DNA from: Lineus longissimus
Lineage: Eukaryota; Nemertea; Pilidiophora; Heteronemertea; Lineidae
Assembly: GCF_910592395.1 (NCBI RefSeq)
Contig: NC_088321.1
Location: 5,458,001-5,522,000, forward strand
Length of the DNA: 64,000 bases
Reading direction: 5' to 3'
Below are positions 31,947 through 44,005 of this stretch, piece by piece. Numbering within the stretch: the first letter of the stretch is position 1; each line of letters begins with the position of its first letter. The translations under genes were made by a program, and so were the position numbers. A model generated the notes under the pieces. The model was given only the letters and a program-made list of their open reading frames with translations. It was not told where the DNA came from and ran no database searches.

Positions 31947-34050
31947 CAAGGAGGATTCCGCGGTGACGTCACATCACGTGATCACATCCCATATTACTGA
32001 TCGCTATTGCCAATCAGATTCAGTCTACTGACAGCACCCGCACTAAACACATATCCACGTCTCACTGTCTGGTGCGCTCCTGTTCACAAAAACACCAATA
32101 GACATGAAATATGCAAACCTAGTATGAATTCTTCCTCTGTAAAATTAAATTTACGGAGCAGATTAACTTCCACGAATAAAAAAAGACGTTTGGCGTGGCC
32201 AAAGTGCGGAAATAATGTCTCCGCTAAAATACACTACGAAATACACCAGGCAATGCACAACGCGATACACGGTAGAGATGCAGTTTGTTATTGTTTTGAC
32301 TTAGAAGCCCGCCCATATCATAATATATTCATGTATTCATGAAGTATGAACTCATTTCTGTCCCATTCAACACTAAGAACAGTAAATTTCTCCTTAAATC
32401 ATCACCGAAACCGCGATATCCGCAGGAAGATTTCGTTCTAGTGTCCGAAAATGCATGATCCTACAGGGGCGCTAATTAAACTCGGCAAATAGAGGGGATC
32501 TATGGGGATCTATGCGAGTTTTAGGTTAACAGGTCTCGAACTTGTAAAATCTGTAACCACGCCTGTTTCTACGGACGCCGCCCCGCCATGTTTTGTTTCA
32601 CTTGCGGTAAGCAGTTCCGGAGCGCGCACTGCCTGTCGGGTAGGCGGGCCGGGACTTTGAAATTAATATTATTATTTTGTTCTAGTTGAGTGAATTTTTG
32701 GGCGTAATCCGAGTCGACCATATTTCGTGGAGTGGAGGAGACGTTTTTACTGCACTGCCGTGTTCGTTTTGGTGTTGTCCTGTTTTTTGTGCAGTCCTGT
32801 TTTGTGAGCGTGATGTGAATTTTATTATAAAGGATTTTAATGGGTCGCTACAGGTGCCTTGCGGCACTGTAGTCTTCTTGAAGGACCGCGATAGGCCTAT
32901 TCTGTCCAATAGGCCTCACCTTTGTAAGTAGTTTTTATGGTTGGTTTAATTCAGAACTTCAAGCACATCGTTGACGTTACGTATTTATAAAACCCAAAAA
33001 ATAGTTACATGGAGAATAGATTTATATTTCGAAACGTGATATAGTTTCATGTGTGTGATGTATTAACCTCCGTTATTAGAGGGCTGTGTTAGATTGTTGC
33101 TTTATCGAGGTTTGCTGCAACATATAGTCGATAGATGGCGTCCGTGATGTCTGGATCGCTGCGTGTATATAGATGAGCACTGTTAAGAGTCTCGCCTTTA
33201 GGACGTCCACTTGCTAATTATAGATGAGAATAGTCTCGCCCTTTTGACGTCCGTTCCGTTGTTGCAGAATATATTTCCAGAACTACTCTTTGACACTAAT
33301 AGTATCACTTGGCCAGCATTGACTTCGTCATCGTTTCGTTTGGTTTAGTGATAGGCTAACCCTCTGTAATTATGCAACAACCCGTTATATATATATCAAT
33401 TATGTGTGTGAAGCACTACGTGCTGCTTATATTGGCTTAACGCCACAATTTACCGAACTCGACACTGATCTTAAAAATCTTGCCCTCTGGGCGTATAATC
33501 CAGAGTGTTACCAATCAGAGGATATAGTGCTGCTCCACGCCTGATGTCGTGACTTGTGTACGTTGAAGCCGTCTTGCCGAGGGGACTTCCGTGTTCGATC
33601 GTCACTACTTGACTACTGGGGTTGGAAACGGGTGCCGTCTGGCGAGGTCCAATAGCAGCAGATCGACTTCCGATTCTGTGAGTAAAAACCTACTTATCTC
33701 ACCTTTCGTCATCGTAAAAACAACGCCACCAAATCCCATTATGATAATGAAGAGATTGCCCCATATTTGGGAGACTGTTTTGAAACCATCGCTAATTTTG
33801 GAAGATCGGTGCCCGGCTATTTGGTTTTAAAAACCCTATTTTTCCCCATCAAAACAGCACTTTTCATTATTCAAATGATAACTTATTGTCTGAAGACTTA
33901 TTTCATAGCAGAAAAGTACTAATAACTCTGATTTGATACGAAAAATCTAACTTTATTTGATGACTTGATTTTCCCTTGGCCATGGATCGAGTTTGTTTAC
34001 AATCTGCAGCGCCATCTTGGAAAAGCCGTGACGTCACCGCGGAATCCTTG
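31947..34050. mobile_element. Non-autonomous TIR element with 9-bp TSD
   Basis: CTGGCGCAC at 31938-31946 is repeated exactly at 34051-34059, and the Gypsy integrase frame continues across it. Ends are CAAGGA(GGA)TTCCGCGG and its inverse, followed by TGACGTCAC on both sides, which contains the palindrome TGACGTCA. The 2.1-kb interior has no transposase. A short ATG-initiated frame at 32590 (MFCFTCGKQF) runs directly over a GTAAGC donor and a later TTCTAG acceptor, which may be a captured gene 5' end. A 9-bp duplication fits Mutator-like or Merlin-like elements; not resolved. Confidence 0.85.
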
Positions 34051-34475
34051 CTGGCGCACCGCACAACGCCCCAAGGCCCAAAATTGCCTTCGGCAGCCGT
34101 GGTGATGTTCAATAGGAAAATGTCCAACAGTCTGCCAACTCATATCCGATCAACAGAAACAGAGGCCGAAATCAAAAGTAGGCAGCAGTCACAAACAAAA
34201 ACCACAGCTTCGTCACGAAGCTGTGGTTTTGTACGGCACAATCAGGATGCTAAGGAGCTACCGGAACTGTCCCTGCACTTGGTCAGCTGGTTGGTCATTG
34301 TTGGTATTTGCCCAGAACCTAGGTCATAATTATGCCATCACCTGCAGCATCAACGGTAGATCACTACGTCGGAACGGGAGCCTTCCAAGGCCAAGCCAAG
34401 TAACCTTCGATCTCCCAGCAGACAACAGATTCGATGCATACAAACCAAACATGCACTCCCACAACAAGACAGAGT
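34051..34475 (+). pseudogene. C-terminal integrase remnant of the decayed Gypsy element
   Basis: The frame resumes at the TSD with LLAHRTTPQGP and continues into NRKMSNSLPTHIR, the common end of this Gypsy integrase type, then decays through stops. It is in register with the integrase that ends at 31946, showing that the interruption is a clean insertion. Confidence 0.8.
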
Positions 34476-35049
34476 AGAGCAGGCCTAACGTACCTGAGTT
34501 GGGTGTGGTCGTACCTCAAACACCTGCCAGCCCAGAAAAGAACGTGCCAATTCCTGCAGCAGCAGGAAACAATGCGCAAGAACTAACAAAAACCCGCCGA
34601 TCGCAACGTGAAAGCGACCTCCAAATTGGATGGACGATTTCCAAATTGGATAAACGATTATGTCAGGTGACGTGCTGGTCCCCTCTCCCTGTATTTTCTT
34701 TGCCTATGTTTAATTAGTCTTAGATGCATATAAAAGATTCAGAACTGCGTTGATGAACTCATGAACTCCAAGAACATCCTGGTAAAAGCTCAACTTGCCG
34801 CCAGAACACTGTGACACATAAATGGACATTTTACAGTCAAATCGCCCAGGTACCGTCACTTACAGTAAAGTCAGAAATTCAAGACGCGATTATGTTATCA
34901 TTGAGATGATAATGTCATGTCACAACTAAACCTTTTTTTAAAAATATGCATTGAGCATTGTAATTTTTGGTAAAAATTTTGAAAACAATGCACTGGTACA
35001 AATTTTCTTGTCTGCCGTCATTATAAAATCACTCTTAATGAAGGGGATT
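34476..35049. other. Decayed 3' part of the Gypsy element
   Basis: No frame beyond the integrase tail. A purine run AATGAAGGGGATT just before 35050 is a plausible polypurine tract. Confidence 0.45.
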
Positions 35050-35131
35050 TGGTATCGTCAAGCATACGCAGCGCCATCTGCTATAAGCACCATACACTGT
35101 AAAGCATCACTTGGCGTTAATTAGCCATATT
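35050..35131 (+). repeat. Truncated 3' LTR of the decayed Gypsy element
   Basis: About 75 bp matching the start of the 28421 LTR, including CAAGCATACGCAGCGCCATC and TATAAGCACCAT. The match ends near 35131, close to the 3' end of the minus-strand LINE, so the LINE probably inserted into or replaced the rest. Confidence 0.65.
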
Positions 35132-35354
35132 GCGACGATATTTGGAATTGGGTACCCAATCTAGTATTATTATATATACAGTTTATTTATCGTACTCTTG
35201 TACATTTTACAGTATTGTGCATTGTGCGCTTACAAGAAAAGGTGCATTGAACAAGACAAGAACGTAAAAACAAAATACATGTATCAAAGTCTATTTATGA
35301 AAGAAAAATTCTCATGGATCCTCTGCCGCGGGGGGGGGGGCAAAGGTCAACTTA

Positions 35355-38300
35355 TCATTCGCATGCTAGATGCGTGATAGCATCTGACAGCTCATCTCTA
35401 TCAAAGAGGTGATAGTCACCCCTGTCTCTCATCAGTATAAGATCCCTGATCACACTGCCTATGTCATTCGTTTCGATATCACCAACTTTGTTACCCCTTC
35501 TAATAAGGTTGTCCCTATCGGTCCTTATCGTCTCACATAGTACATTGATGTTTCCCCCGACGGAGGAACTACTTCCGTAAATGACTAATTTCGCAGACAG
35601 TTCAACCAGTTCATTATTACTTCTCAGAGCAGTCTTAGAAATTTTTAAAAACCTGCTGTGCATCTGAAATTCCGGATTGATATCCCGGCATATAGTAGGC
35701 AACAAATTTGAGTGTGTCCGATACGGTAATTTGAATAGTTTCCTTATACATTTCCTCCAGGTCGTAAGCAGTCTATCCATGTGCCTAGAAGAAAAATCCC
35801 ACAGTACGCTGCCGTATAAACACATGACATATGTTTTGAACAGGCGATATTTTACATCAATGTCGCAATGACCAAATGCAGAGACAAGTGCATTAGTTCG
35901 GACAATCAAGTTTCCAATAGCTTGATCAATAAGTGTCTGCTCGGCGTGGGGGCCTATGATATGGCCCAGGTGATTTGCTATATCTTCTACCTCAAGTCTG
36001 TTGTTTTGCCACCTTAAAAAAGTATCGGCTGCTTCTTTTCCAAACAATAGGAAGTGTGTTTTAATGACATTGAACAATAATCTATACTCCTCTGAATATC
36101 TATCACAAATCTTAAGCATTTCCTGCATGCCATGTCTAGTGGGGCACAATAGAACTACATCATCGGCGTACGCCAATGCCCCTACAAATTGTTGGCCAAT
36201 ATAACATCCGTAACTCGACTGTTTCAAGTCCAGTAGCATTTCATCCGAGTAAATGCAGAATAAAATAGGGGACATTACTCCACCCTGCTTTATACCATTT
36301 TTTACATTAATTACCCTACTTAGAGTGTCCTTCCATTTTACTTGGACATATTGACATGTGTACAGCGTTGCCAGAAATTTCACAATCAGTGGACAACATT
36401 TCTTTTTTACTAACAAGTTGAACAGCCTGATGTATTCAATCCTGTCGAATGCACGACTGGCATCTAATAACGTCACGTAAACATTACTTCCATGCGAGAG
36501 ATAATAATCAATAACTTCTTTGAGCACAAATGTACACTGGGTGGTAGAACTCTTTTTCTTAAACCCAAATTGCAGATCAGATGTGCAAAAAACCTGAGGG
36601 CATTTTTCCATAATGATGTGGTCTAACACCTTACATAAGACACTACTTAATGCGATTCCTCTATAGTTATCAGAATCGTTAATAGACTTTCTCTTGTTCT
36701 TGGGAATAGGAATTATAATCGACCTTTTGAACGCCTCTGGTATGAAAGAATGGGACAACATGAGCGTGAAAAGCTCCGCTAGCTTCTTGTCGAGTACCTC
36801 TGTATCAAATGGTCACTAAATAGAGTCTTCCCACCATCATGTTTTCCTTTGTTCAGTTTGAAAATTGCAGATCGAACTTCAACTGCTGAGATAGTGTGGC
36901 TAATGCACCCACATCTGTTAGTTTCACATCTAGAGTCTATGTCGTTGTCCAAGTCTTTAATTATATCACTCATCTGATCCTCGTCGTAACCAACCGATGA
37001 ATATAAAGCCTCATATTTAACAGCAAACCTATCCGCGATGGATCTGTCATCCATAGCATCATCAATTCTCACTGCGTAGGTCTGTTTCTTCTTTTTTCCC
37101 CTATTGATCAACTTCCAGAAGTCGCTGTCATTCTTTTCCACGTATGCCATTGCTATTCTATTACTCTCAGCTACCTTATTCTCCTTTTTGGAGAGTTTGA
37201 CGGCATGGTGGTATCTCGCCCTAGACGGATCTCGAATACGACCCCTTGCCTTTGCGACCCCCGGCCTTCCAGATGTTGTGCCAAAGCAGCGCCCTTTCTC
37301 TAAGCTCTCTAATGTTTTCGTTCCACCCTGGAAAAGGTTTCCGACCTTTTGCCTGAGCATTGACCTGACTAGGAAAACATTCTTCCCCTGCAGTTAAACA
37401 TGCACTAATGATATCATTGTGTAAAGCCTCGATCCCTTCCTTGTGGTCATTACATTTGAATATATTACAATAGTCGCGTGCCGTTCTTTCAATGGCGTTC
37501 ACCTCCCTGTCTAGATTAAACTTATATTGCACAATATCTTCTGGGGCGAGTGAGTCCCATTTAGGCACATTTCCTCGGGCACCGGCTGACTGCCCTTCAT
37601 GATAAACATGTTCAATCTGCATGTTAAACTCGACAGAAAGTGGCGAGTGATCTGAAAAGTTATCGACATCGTGAGTCACTCTATGGTCAGATATGTCCCC
37701 CAGAAGATTCTCTGTGATATAGAAATGGTCTAACACTGACCTGCTGTTGTTTATCTTACTCTCGAATGTAAAATCAATCTCACCAAAATCGCTGATAGTC
37801 TTCAGTGACTCTGACTGCAGGAATATATCAAGTTGTTGAGTCGTGTTCAGATGCGTTCTGACCCAATCTACATTAAAATCTCCTCCCAGAATTATTCGGT
37901 CAATATCTTGTTGAGCAAACAGCATTCAATTCTTGTAAAGTGTCTTCGTACTCGGTGGGGTTATCGACGCCTGGCATATATACATTGCACATAAGTATTT
38001 TTACCGAGTCAGTTAATTCTACAACAATGGCGCAAAACCGGTTCGTTTTGAAAGTAACTGGCGAGATTACATGCCTGATACTAGTCTTCCAGAGGATGGC
38101 AGTGCCACCATAAGGCCTGCCCCTCGTTATAACGCCAGGCTCCATCCCAGATACCGCGTGGGCATTGCATTCGGGAAATCTACTGGTCAACACATCAAAA
38201 AGTTCGCACTCGTGAAGCCAGTGTTCTTGCACAAATATAAAATCGTATTTGTCCGAAAGGATTGTCAGGTATTCAACTCTCCCAGTACCAAGTCCCTGAG

Positions 38301-38409
38301 CGTTGTAACTGGTGATGGAAAGTGGAAGTCTATTGCCGAACGACTGTGCCATGATTGGGAATAGGATACAAGTAAGAATGAAGTAATACGTTAGAGGGCT
38401 CTTGTTCAT
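35355..38409 (-). pseudogene. LINE ORF2: endonuclease and reverse transcriptase, frameshifted
   Basis: The N-terminal apurinic-type endonuclease has SYNAQGLG, VQEHWL, the GGDFN motif and SDH (NFSDHSPL). RT motifs are LLDASRAFDRI (A), GIKQGGVMSP (B) and AYADDVVLL (C). The coding sequence is spread over four frames with breaks near 37922, 37265 and 36790, each explained by a small indel, so no full protein is made. The part from 36761 to 35355 (468 codons) is uninterrupted and holds the RT core and C-terminal domain. The few disruptions point to moderate age. Confidence 0.9.
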
Positions 38410-39550
38410 ATAACGGATTCTTTTGTGGCGCGATCCCGAGACGGGACGATATATTTTCTTACCATTACTCCTTCAGGCCACGTGTCCTCACTCATTAGCT
38501 TTGGAAAGTCCGACTTCCCCACCGTCACTCTAAACGAGCAAAAAGCTGCGTCACAGTGCGAGAGCATTTTAACCGCGCGCACTTTGATATTCTGCTCCGA
38601 CACGTAATCCTCTATGTCCGCTTCGAGAGTTCCCTTGTTTATCCTATAGACGAAAGCGTCCCTTGCTGGTTCCGGACCAGCCTTTAATTTGTCGTGCGAT
38701 TTTCCGCTGCCAGTAATGGCCTTGCGCCTTTTGGCCTCGCGTTTCTTTCTTTTCAGTAATTCATGTATGCCTGGTTCGAAACCGTCACTGTCACAACCCA
38801 CATAGTCCGATGCTAGCGACTGCATGCTATCAGCACCCTTAAGGCGTGACACACTTCTATGAATAGACATTAGGGGGCCCGGTGGCCTCCTTCCTCTTGA
38901 TGAGTGATGTTCCTTAGAAAGGAAAGAGTTGTATTTCGCGGGCTGCTCAGTAACTTCCGCGTACGAAGGTATATCTTTATCTAGCGTTCCCTCCGATCTG
39001 TTGGACGTGGTACTCCTGGACATTCCACGGGCACCTCCCCTCCGACCGTAATGCCCCCTCGTTACAGGGGAAGTATTGCGCGATGTCGATGCGTATATTG
39101 ACTGGAATGAAGTTGGAGGCCCACTCGATCCCGTGACCACACTCTGCGAGGAATCCCCTCTCTCTGCCGTCAGCGTATCCATTGCTTCCTCCTCTACAGT
39201 CTCCTTGTTTTCATCTTCGCCACGAGTCGCCAAGTTCAATATCTCGAGAGAGTTCTTCTTCACAACACACTGAACTTCAGTTATTCTATGCTCAAGCTTG
39301 GCCAGTCTGTCGACCAACGAGATGTTATTTAGCTCCTCTGGATGAGCTCTGGGTATCTTTCCTAGATCGCTCGCTGCAATCACGAAGTTAGGTAATTTGT
39401 CAGCGGCGTCTAGCTTACGAATAGCCATCACAATATCAGCCGCATTTGCTGCCTCTTCTGTTCCATTAACAGAGGCTTTCCTGTTCTCCTTTTTGCCTAA
39501 TGTATTTGAGTCACCAATCTCCCACAGCTTGTTTTTTGCGTGTAGGATGA
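38406..39550 (-). CDS. LINE ORF1 protein
   Basis: About 340-380 residues. A possible coiled coil (NISLVDRLAKLEHRITEVQ) is followed by a long Ser/Arg/Gly-rich disordered region. The C-terminal domain (RDAFVYRINKGTLEADIEDY .. DAAFCSFRVTV .. WPEGVMVRKY) resembles the RRM-like nucleic-acid-binding fold of Jockey/CR1-type ORF1 proteins. An in-frame extension upstream of the ATG reaches about 39550 without a start, consistent with 5' truncation. The ORF ends just before the ORF2 start, separated by very few bases. Confidence 0.75.
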
Positions 39551-39560
39551 TATTTCAAGA

Positions 39561-40699
39561 TTGTCCGGGCAATACGCTTGAGTTAAATACATACATAGAG
39601 CCTAATTGGATCGGTCAGATCATGGAAGTTTGTGTTGGATTGAGGAATTCTTATGGTGCGTGGGTGGAGAGAAATTGTATATTGCCATAGTATTGAAAGA
39701 CATACATGTACTCTATCAATTGTGTTGCTAGGCTTGGTGGCACATCGTAAAAAATGCTTTGGACTTTCCTTCTGCTGCCTCTTGTGTAGGCGGATAACTT
39801 CCGTTCTAAGTAATGAGTAATTTGCTGTAATCTTTACCGATGAGCAATTGTACGATCGTAACCCCTTGGTGGTCCTGAACGGAAGAGGACCTGGTCTCTC
39901 CGAATCTCGCCCACTCACGCCCACGCTTCAAACAGGAATCTCGATTTGAAGTATTCAGTGTAAAGGTAGATTCTGAAGTGTAAGGATCTCACTTCTTCAT
40001 TCAAGTGTCGGAAACCGGAATAGAGCTCGGAACAGCAGAAAATTTCATCTGTCTTCATGTTAACAGGATGCAACACAGCCTTTGACTAAACAAAGGTCCC
40101 AAGCATGGTTTTCGCCGTTAGAAAAAAGTCTACATCACAGGTAACTTGACATAATGCCGTAGGGCTTTTGAATGTTAGAGTAACAAGGCCCAAAGAAAGC
40201 ATTTTGAAAAAGTTGTGCTTGGAAAAAACACACGTCAGATAAGAGCGATGAATTAAAGAGATGGATGGAACATGGTGAAATGAAATACATGCCGTTGGGA
40301 CAATAGTAGGCAAGATCCTTCCAGTTGTAAAACTCGACTTGATGTTAAGATATACAATATGATAATCACAAGATTTTTGTGAGCGCAGATAGATGGTAGT
40401 GGGAGAAGAACAACTGACTCCTCAGCTTTAACAGCGTTCGAGATCGATCAAGTGTCTTTTCCCTGGGAAGAAATTCCAAACAGATGTTAACGACTCCTTT
40501 TCGTGGTATAACGTCGTTCAACTATTAGAAGAGATGACTGCCCTCGGGACGAAATCACTGCTGTACATAAGCTACCCGAAAGAAAGTACCACCGCTCAAG
40601 AGTTAGCTATGACAGGACACTATGGAACGATGTCATCAAAGAGGCGAATAGCTTGTACGGCACAGAATCACCATGCTGGTCAATATGCCTACAAAATGC
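39561..40699. other. No supported gene
   Basis: Between two LINEs. Short frames without recognisable domains; a minus-strand frame at 39583-39924 has no family signature. Confidence 0.45.
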
Positions 40700-40847
40700 T
40701 ATAGCGCTGGCATGCCGCAATCTTGAGTTTATCGCGAAAGTTTCGTTCGTGTGCCTCAGTCTCATCTCAAACTAACTTTAGTAGAGGACTTCTGTGATAA
40801 ACAAAAGTGCGAACTGTAAGTCTCGTAATTGGTATGACGCTAAGGAG
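40700..40847 (+). repeat. Left copy of a 148-bp target duplication
   Basis: Identical by eye to 44006-44153, starting TATAGCGCTGGCATGCC and ending GACGCTAAGGAG. It immediately precedes the LINE. Confidence 0.95.
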
Positions 40848-43800
40848 AGAATGCCAATAAGGCCGAACTGCCAAAGAACGCGCGTGCTAACAGCCTTTCT
40901 TAATAATGCTAACTTGCACTCAATTCCTGTCAGCTCCTGTTGTAAAGGGCCAACATTTACATTTGACCCGTACGAAGGCTCCCACAAGACGCTCATAGAT
41001 CACATCTGTGTGAGCTCGGTAACACTAGAACATTCGAAGGACAATGAGGTAATCGATGATGAAACACTCAATACATCAGATCACCTCCCAGTCTTCTCCG
41101 TGATTATGACATACGCCTGCGAGAGTAGAAACGTAAAGCAAACAGATAATCGCGAAAATGTGAAAAAACCGAAGCGTACAACATTTCATTGGGCACGTTG
41201 TATCCGGTCAAACTTCCAAAGAATCGAGCATTATTGCGCAGCCCTAAAAGCTACGTTGCCAGCATTCGAGTCCAGCCCCTCAGCCTCAAACTGTGATGTT
41301 GATGACCACTACAATCAAATCATAAGCGCCATGGTAAATGCTGCCGAGCTGTCTATTCCGAAAAGCAATCTCAACAAAAGACTCCGTCCGTATTGGAACG
41401 AGTGCTTAAAAGACCTGCATACAAAAATGCGTCAATTACGCCATGCTTGGGTCTTAGCGGGAAAACCCAGAGCTATGTCCAGTGATACACGAAAGCAATA
41501 CAAGGACAGCAAACGAGGATTTCGCGCCGAAATGCGACGTTTAAATGAAAGACTTCAGGAGCAATTCTATGATGAAATAAATGAAGCAGCAGAATTTGAC
41601 CAAACGCTCTTTTGGAAATTACTGAAAAGTAAACAACGCAATCAAGAGAGACCACCTCCTCCCATGCGATTTAACGGGGAAGTGGTATATGACACCAGTG
41701 ACATCTGCCCCAAATGGGCAGATTACTTTGCGAATCTTTACAAACCTGACCAGAGTGGTAAATATGACGAGACTTTTAGAGAGGAAGTGGAAAAAAGAAT
41801 TCGTGAAATGGCAAACCAATCGCAAGGAATCCACATATCTGTGCTTGACGACCCATTTACCCAAGAAGAGGTAGAGTCATGTCTACGACTTCTTAAAAAC
41901 GACAAAGCATCGGGACTTGACGGAGTCTCCAATGAACATTTAAAATACGGTGGCTCTGCACTTCACAAAGCGCTAACGAACCTATTTAATCAGTTTATGT
42001 TAACAGAACATGTACCGAAAGATGCAAAACAGGGTGTTATCCATGCCCTACACAAAGGAAAGGGAAAGGACAGGAGTGACCCAAACAGCTACCGTCCAAT
42101 CACCCTGTTGCCAACCGTGTACAAACTGTTTGAAAGACTCATATACGAGCGGCTTAAAATATGGACCTGTGAGGAGAACATTATCTTCCCCCATCAACAG
42201 CAGAGCGCGTATCAGAAAATGCGCAGCTGTGTCTCAACGACATTCGTACTACAAGAAACAATCTCGCATCTATTAGAAAGGCATTCTAAAGTGTACACCT
42301 GTTTTTTAGATGCAGCTAAGGCTTATGACACTGTTTGGCAAGACGGATTGCTTTACAAACTGTTTAACTTTGGAGTACGAGGCAAACTATGGCGCATTAT
42401 CGCAACCTGCTACCAAAATATTGAAAGCTGTGTCATGGAAAATGATATGTACTCACCGTGGTTCAGCATCAAACAAGGCGTTCGTCAGGGTGGAGTGCTC
42501 TCCACGTGGCTCTATCTGCTGTATATGGACAATCTCCTCTATACCTTAGAGAACACAAATTGTGGCGCAAAACTAGGAGACATAGAATGTGGTTCCCCCT
42601 GTTATGCTGACGACCTGACCCTCGTCTCACTTGCCAAATATGGTCTTGATCACATGATGTCATGCAGTTTCAAATATTCAATCAAGTGGAGGTATGACTA
42701 CAACTCAGACAAGTGCAATGTTGTGGTGTTTGGTGAGACACAGCATCAATGGCAAAACATTTCCAATGAACGAATGTGGACGCTTGGAGACAAACCGGTT
42801 AAGGAAGCCGCTTCGCACATACACCTTGGTGTAATACAGAACAAATACAGCCGAACAACGACAACAGCAATTTCCGCCGCTCAAAAGCTAAAGAAAACTC
42901 TCATGTGCATACTAGGTCCGGGGATGCAACCCAACAAATTTAATCCCATCTCCAGTTACCATATCTACTGTAGAATATGCCTTCCGAAGGCACTTTACGG
43001 CAGTGAACTATGGTCCAATATGTCTGAACGTGACTTAATGATCTTAGAGCGTACTCACAGATTTTGTCTCAAACGAATGCAAGGATTTAGCAAAATCACT
43101 CGAACTGTAACAACACAAGCCACGATAGGAAGTATAAGCCTAAAAGCACTCATCGATAAACAGTGTCTTCTATTCTTTGGACAGTTAGCAAGAATGCCTG
43201 AGCACCTACTCCCCAGGGGTTTTTTTAATTTTCGGCTCCGCTCAATGTTGAACAGAACAAATAGTTCCGAAACTTGTCTCGGGTATGTGCCAAACTTAAT
43301 GACAGTAATGGACAGGTTTAACCTTTCAAACTCCCTAAAAGAGTTCACTGAAAGTGGTCAACTAAGTGTGCCAACCGGTACCCCCTGGAAGTCTTTAGTT
43401 CAAAAATCTGTTCTCAATCAAGAAAACTTAAACTTCAGAGCAGAATGTACACGCAATAATCTTTTCAGAATAATGAACATTGAAAAGTCTCTGGACTATC
43501 CGTCCTTAATATGGACAACCGCTCAAACTGATCGGAAGCACAAAAGCAACTATGCCTTCCTAGCTAAGCTAAACACGCTACCAGAAACTATCACAGAAAC
43601 AAAGTGCAATCGATGTACTCAATGTTATACCGATCCGCAACTTCATTTTTTCTGTGGATGTTCAGGTTTTTCCTCCCAACGTGAGAGATTTTGGGAACAA
43701 ATTGAAAATGAATGCCCAGTTGAACTCAGCACAGCACTGTGGAACATGTGCGACGATGAACTCACAGAAACATTGCTCGGGAAACAACTTTCCGCTTTTG

Positions 43801-43856
43801 ATTATGAAGAAAATGTAGCACTTCTTCGGATCACAGCACAGTGCTGGAATGTTTAG
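40848..43856 (+). CDS. LINE ORF2 fragment: endonuclease C terminus, RT, cysteine-rich C terminus
   Basis: About 1000 residues in one uninterrupted frame. The endonuclease keeps only its last motifs (TFTFDPYEGSHKTLIDHI and SDHLPV). RT shows NSYRPITLLPTVYKLFERLI, CFLDAAKAYDTVW (A), GVRQGGVLS (B) and PCYADDLTLV (C). The C-terminal region has a zinc-knuckle-like CNRCTQCYTDPQLHFFCGC. The frame is also open through the flanking duplication to an upstream start at 40794, which is target sequence and not part of the element. Clade uncertain (I/Nimb or CR1 side). Without the N-terminal endonuclease it is not expected to be autonomous. Stop TAG at 43854-43856. Confidence 0.9.
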   Translation, partial: RMPIRPNCQRTRVLTAFLNNANLHSIPVSSCCKGPTFTFDPYEGSHKTLIDHICVSSVTLEHSKDNEVIDDETLNTSDHLPVFSVIMTYACESRNVKQTDNRENVKKPKRTTFHWARCIRSNFQRIEHYCAALKATLPAFESSPSASNCDVDDHYNQIISAMVNAAELSIPKSNLNKRLRPYWNECLKDLHTKMRQLRHAWVLAGKPRAMSSDTRKQYKDSKRGFRAEMRRLNERLQEQFYDEINEAAEFDQTLFWKLLKSKQRNQERPPPPMRFNGEVVYDTSDICPKWADYFANLYKPDQSGKYDETFREEVEKRIREMANQSQGIHISVLDDPFTQEEVESCLRLLKNDKASGLDGVSNEHLKYGGSALHKALTNLFNQFMLTEHVPKDAKQGVIHALHKGKGKDRSDPNSYRPITLLPTVYKLFERLIYERLKIWTCEENIIFPHQQQSAYQKMRSCVSTTFVLQETISHLLERHSKVYTCFLDAAKAYDTVWQDGLLYKLFNFGVRGKLWRIIATCYQNIESCVMENDMYSPWFSIKQGVRQGGVLSTWLYLLYMDNLLYTLENTNCGAKLGDIECGSPCYADDLTLVSLAKYGLDHMMSCSFKYSIKWRYDYNSDKCNVVVFGETQHQWQNISNERMWTLGDKPVKEAASHIHLGVIQNKYSRTTTTAISAAQKLKKTLMCILGPGMQPNKFNPISSYHIYCRICLPKALYGSELWSNMSERDLMILERTHRFCLKRMQGFSKITRTVTTQATIGSISLKALIDKQCLLFFGQLARMPEHLLPRGFFNFRLRSMLNRTNSSETCLGYVPNLMTVMDRFNLSNSLKEFTESGQLSVPTGTPWKSLVQKSVLNQENLNFRAECTRNNLFRIMNIEKSLDYPSLIWTTAQTDRKHKSNYAFLAKLNTLPETITETKCNRCTQCYTDPQLHFFCGCSGFSSQRERFWEQIENECPVELSTALWNMCDDELTETLLGKQLSAFDYEENVALLRITAQCWNV

Positions 43857-44005
43857 GCTAATTATATCTAAAATGTTTTTCTTGCCGAAGACTACATATT
43901 TTTTGACAACAGCTAGAAGTATGTAAATAGTGTACATTAGTTGTTATAATTTTATGTTGCTTTGAATTTTTGTAATCTTCTATATAGGAGGAATAAACAG
44001 ATATA
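40848..44005 (+). mobile_element. 5'-truncated LINE with intact RT frame and 148-bp TSD
   Basis: Bounded by perfect 148-bp direct repeats. The 5' end falls inside the endonuclease domain. The 3' end follows AATAAACAG with an (AT)n tail that merges with the TATAG start of the duplication. No ORF1. The intact frame and identical flanks indicate recent insertion. Such a long duplication means the two target nicks were about 148 bp apart, or the target was repaired by an unusual route. Confidence 0.92.

Larger units (their letters stand above)
28421..35131 (+). mobile_element. Decayed Gypsy LTR retrotransposon with a nested insertion
   Basis: 5' LTR, primer site, gag zinc knuckle, RT, RNase H and integrase pieces follow each other on the plus strand, interrupted by frameshifts and stops. 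A 2.1-kb DNA element (31947-34050) splits the integrase. A truncated 3' LTR is recognised near 35050. Domain order is Ty3/Gypsy. The sequence differs strongly from the young element at 15-23 kb, so it is a separate and older lineage. Confidence 0.85.
35160..39560 (-). mobile_element. Decayed LINE (Jockey/CR1-like group)
   Basis: ORF1, endonuclease and reverse transcriptase lie in LINE order on the minus strand. The 3' end has AATAAA and a TATAATAATA tail near 35160-35180. ORF1 is open to about 39560, where the element seems 5'-truncated. At least three frameshifts break ORF2. The clade assignment is from the general look of the RT and endonuclease and is tentative. Confidence 0.85.

Noticed and set aside
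34140-34235. Local palindrome AACCACAGCTTCGT..ACGAAGCTGTGGTT
   Set aside because: A perfect short hairpin (14-bp arms around 34200-34228) within decayed Gypsy sequence; probably chance or local snap-back, with no supporting context.
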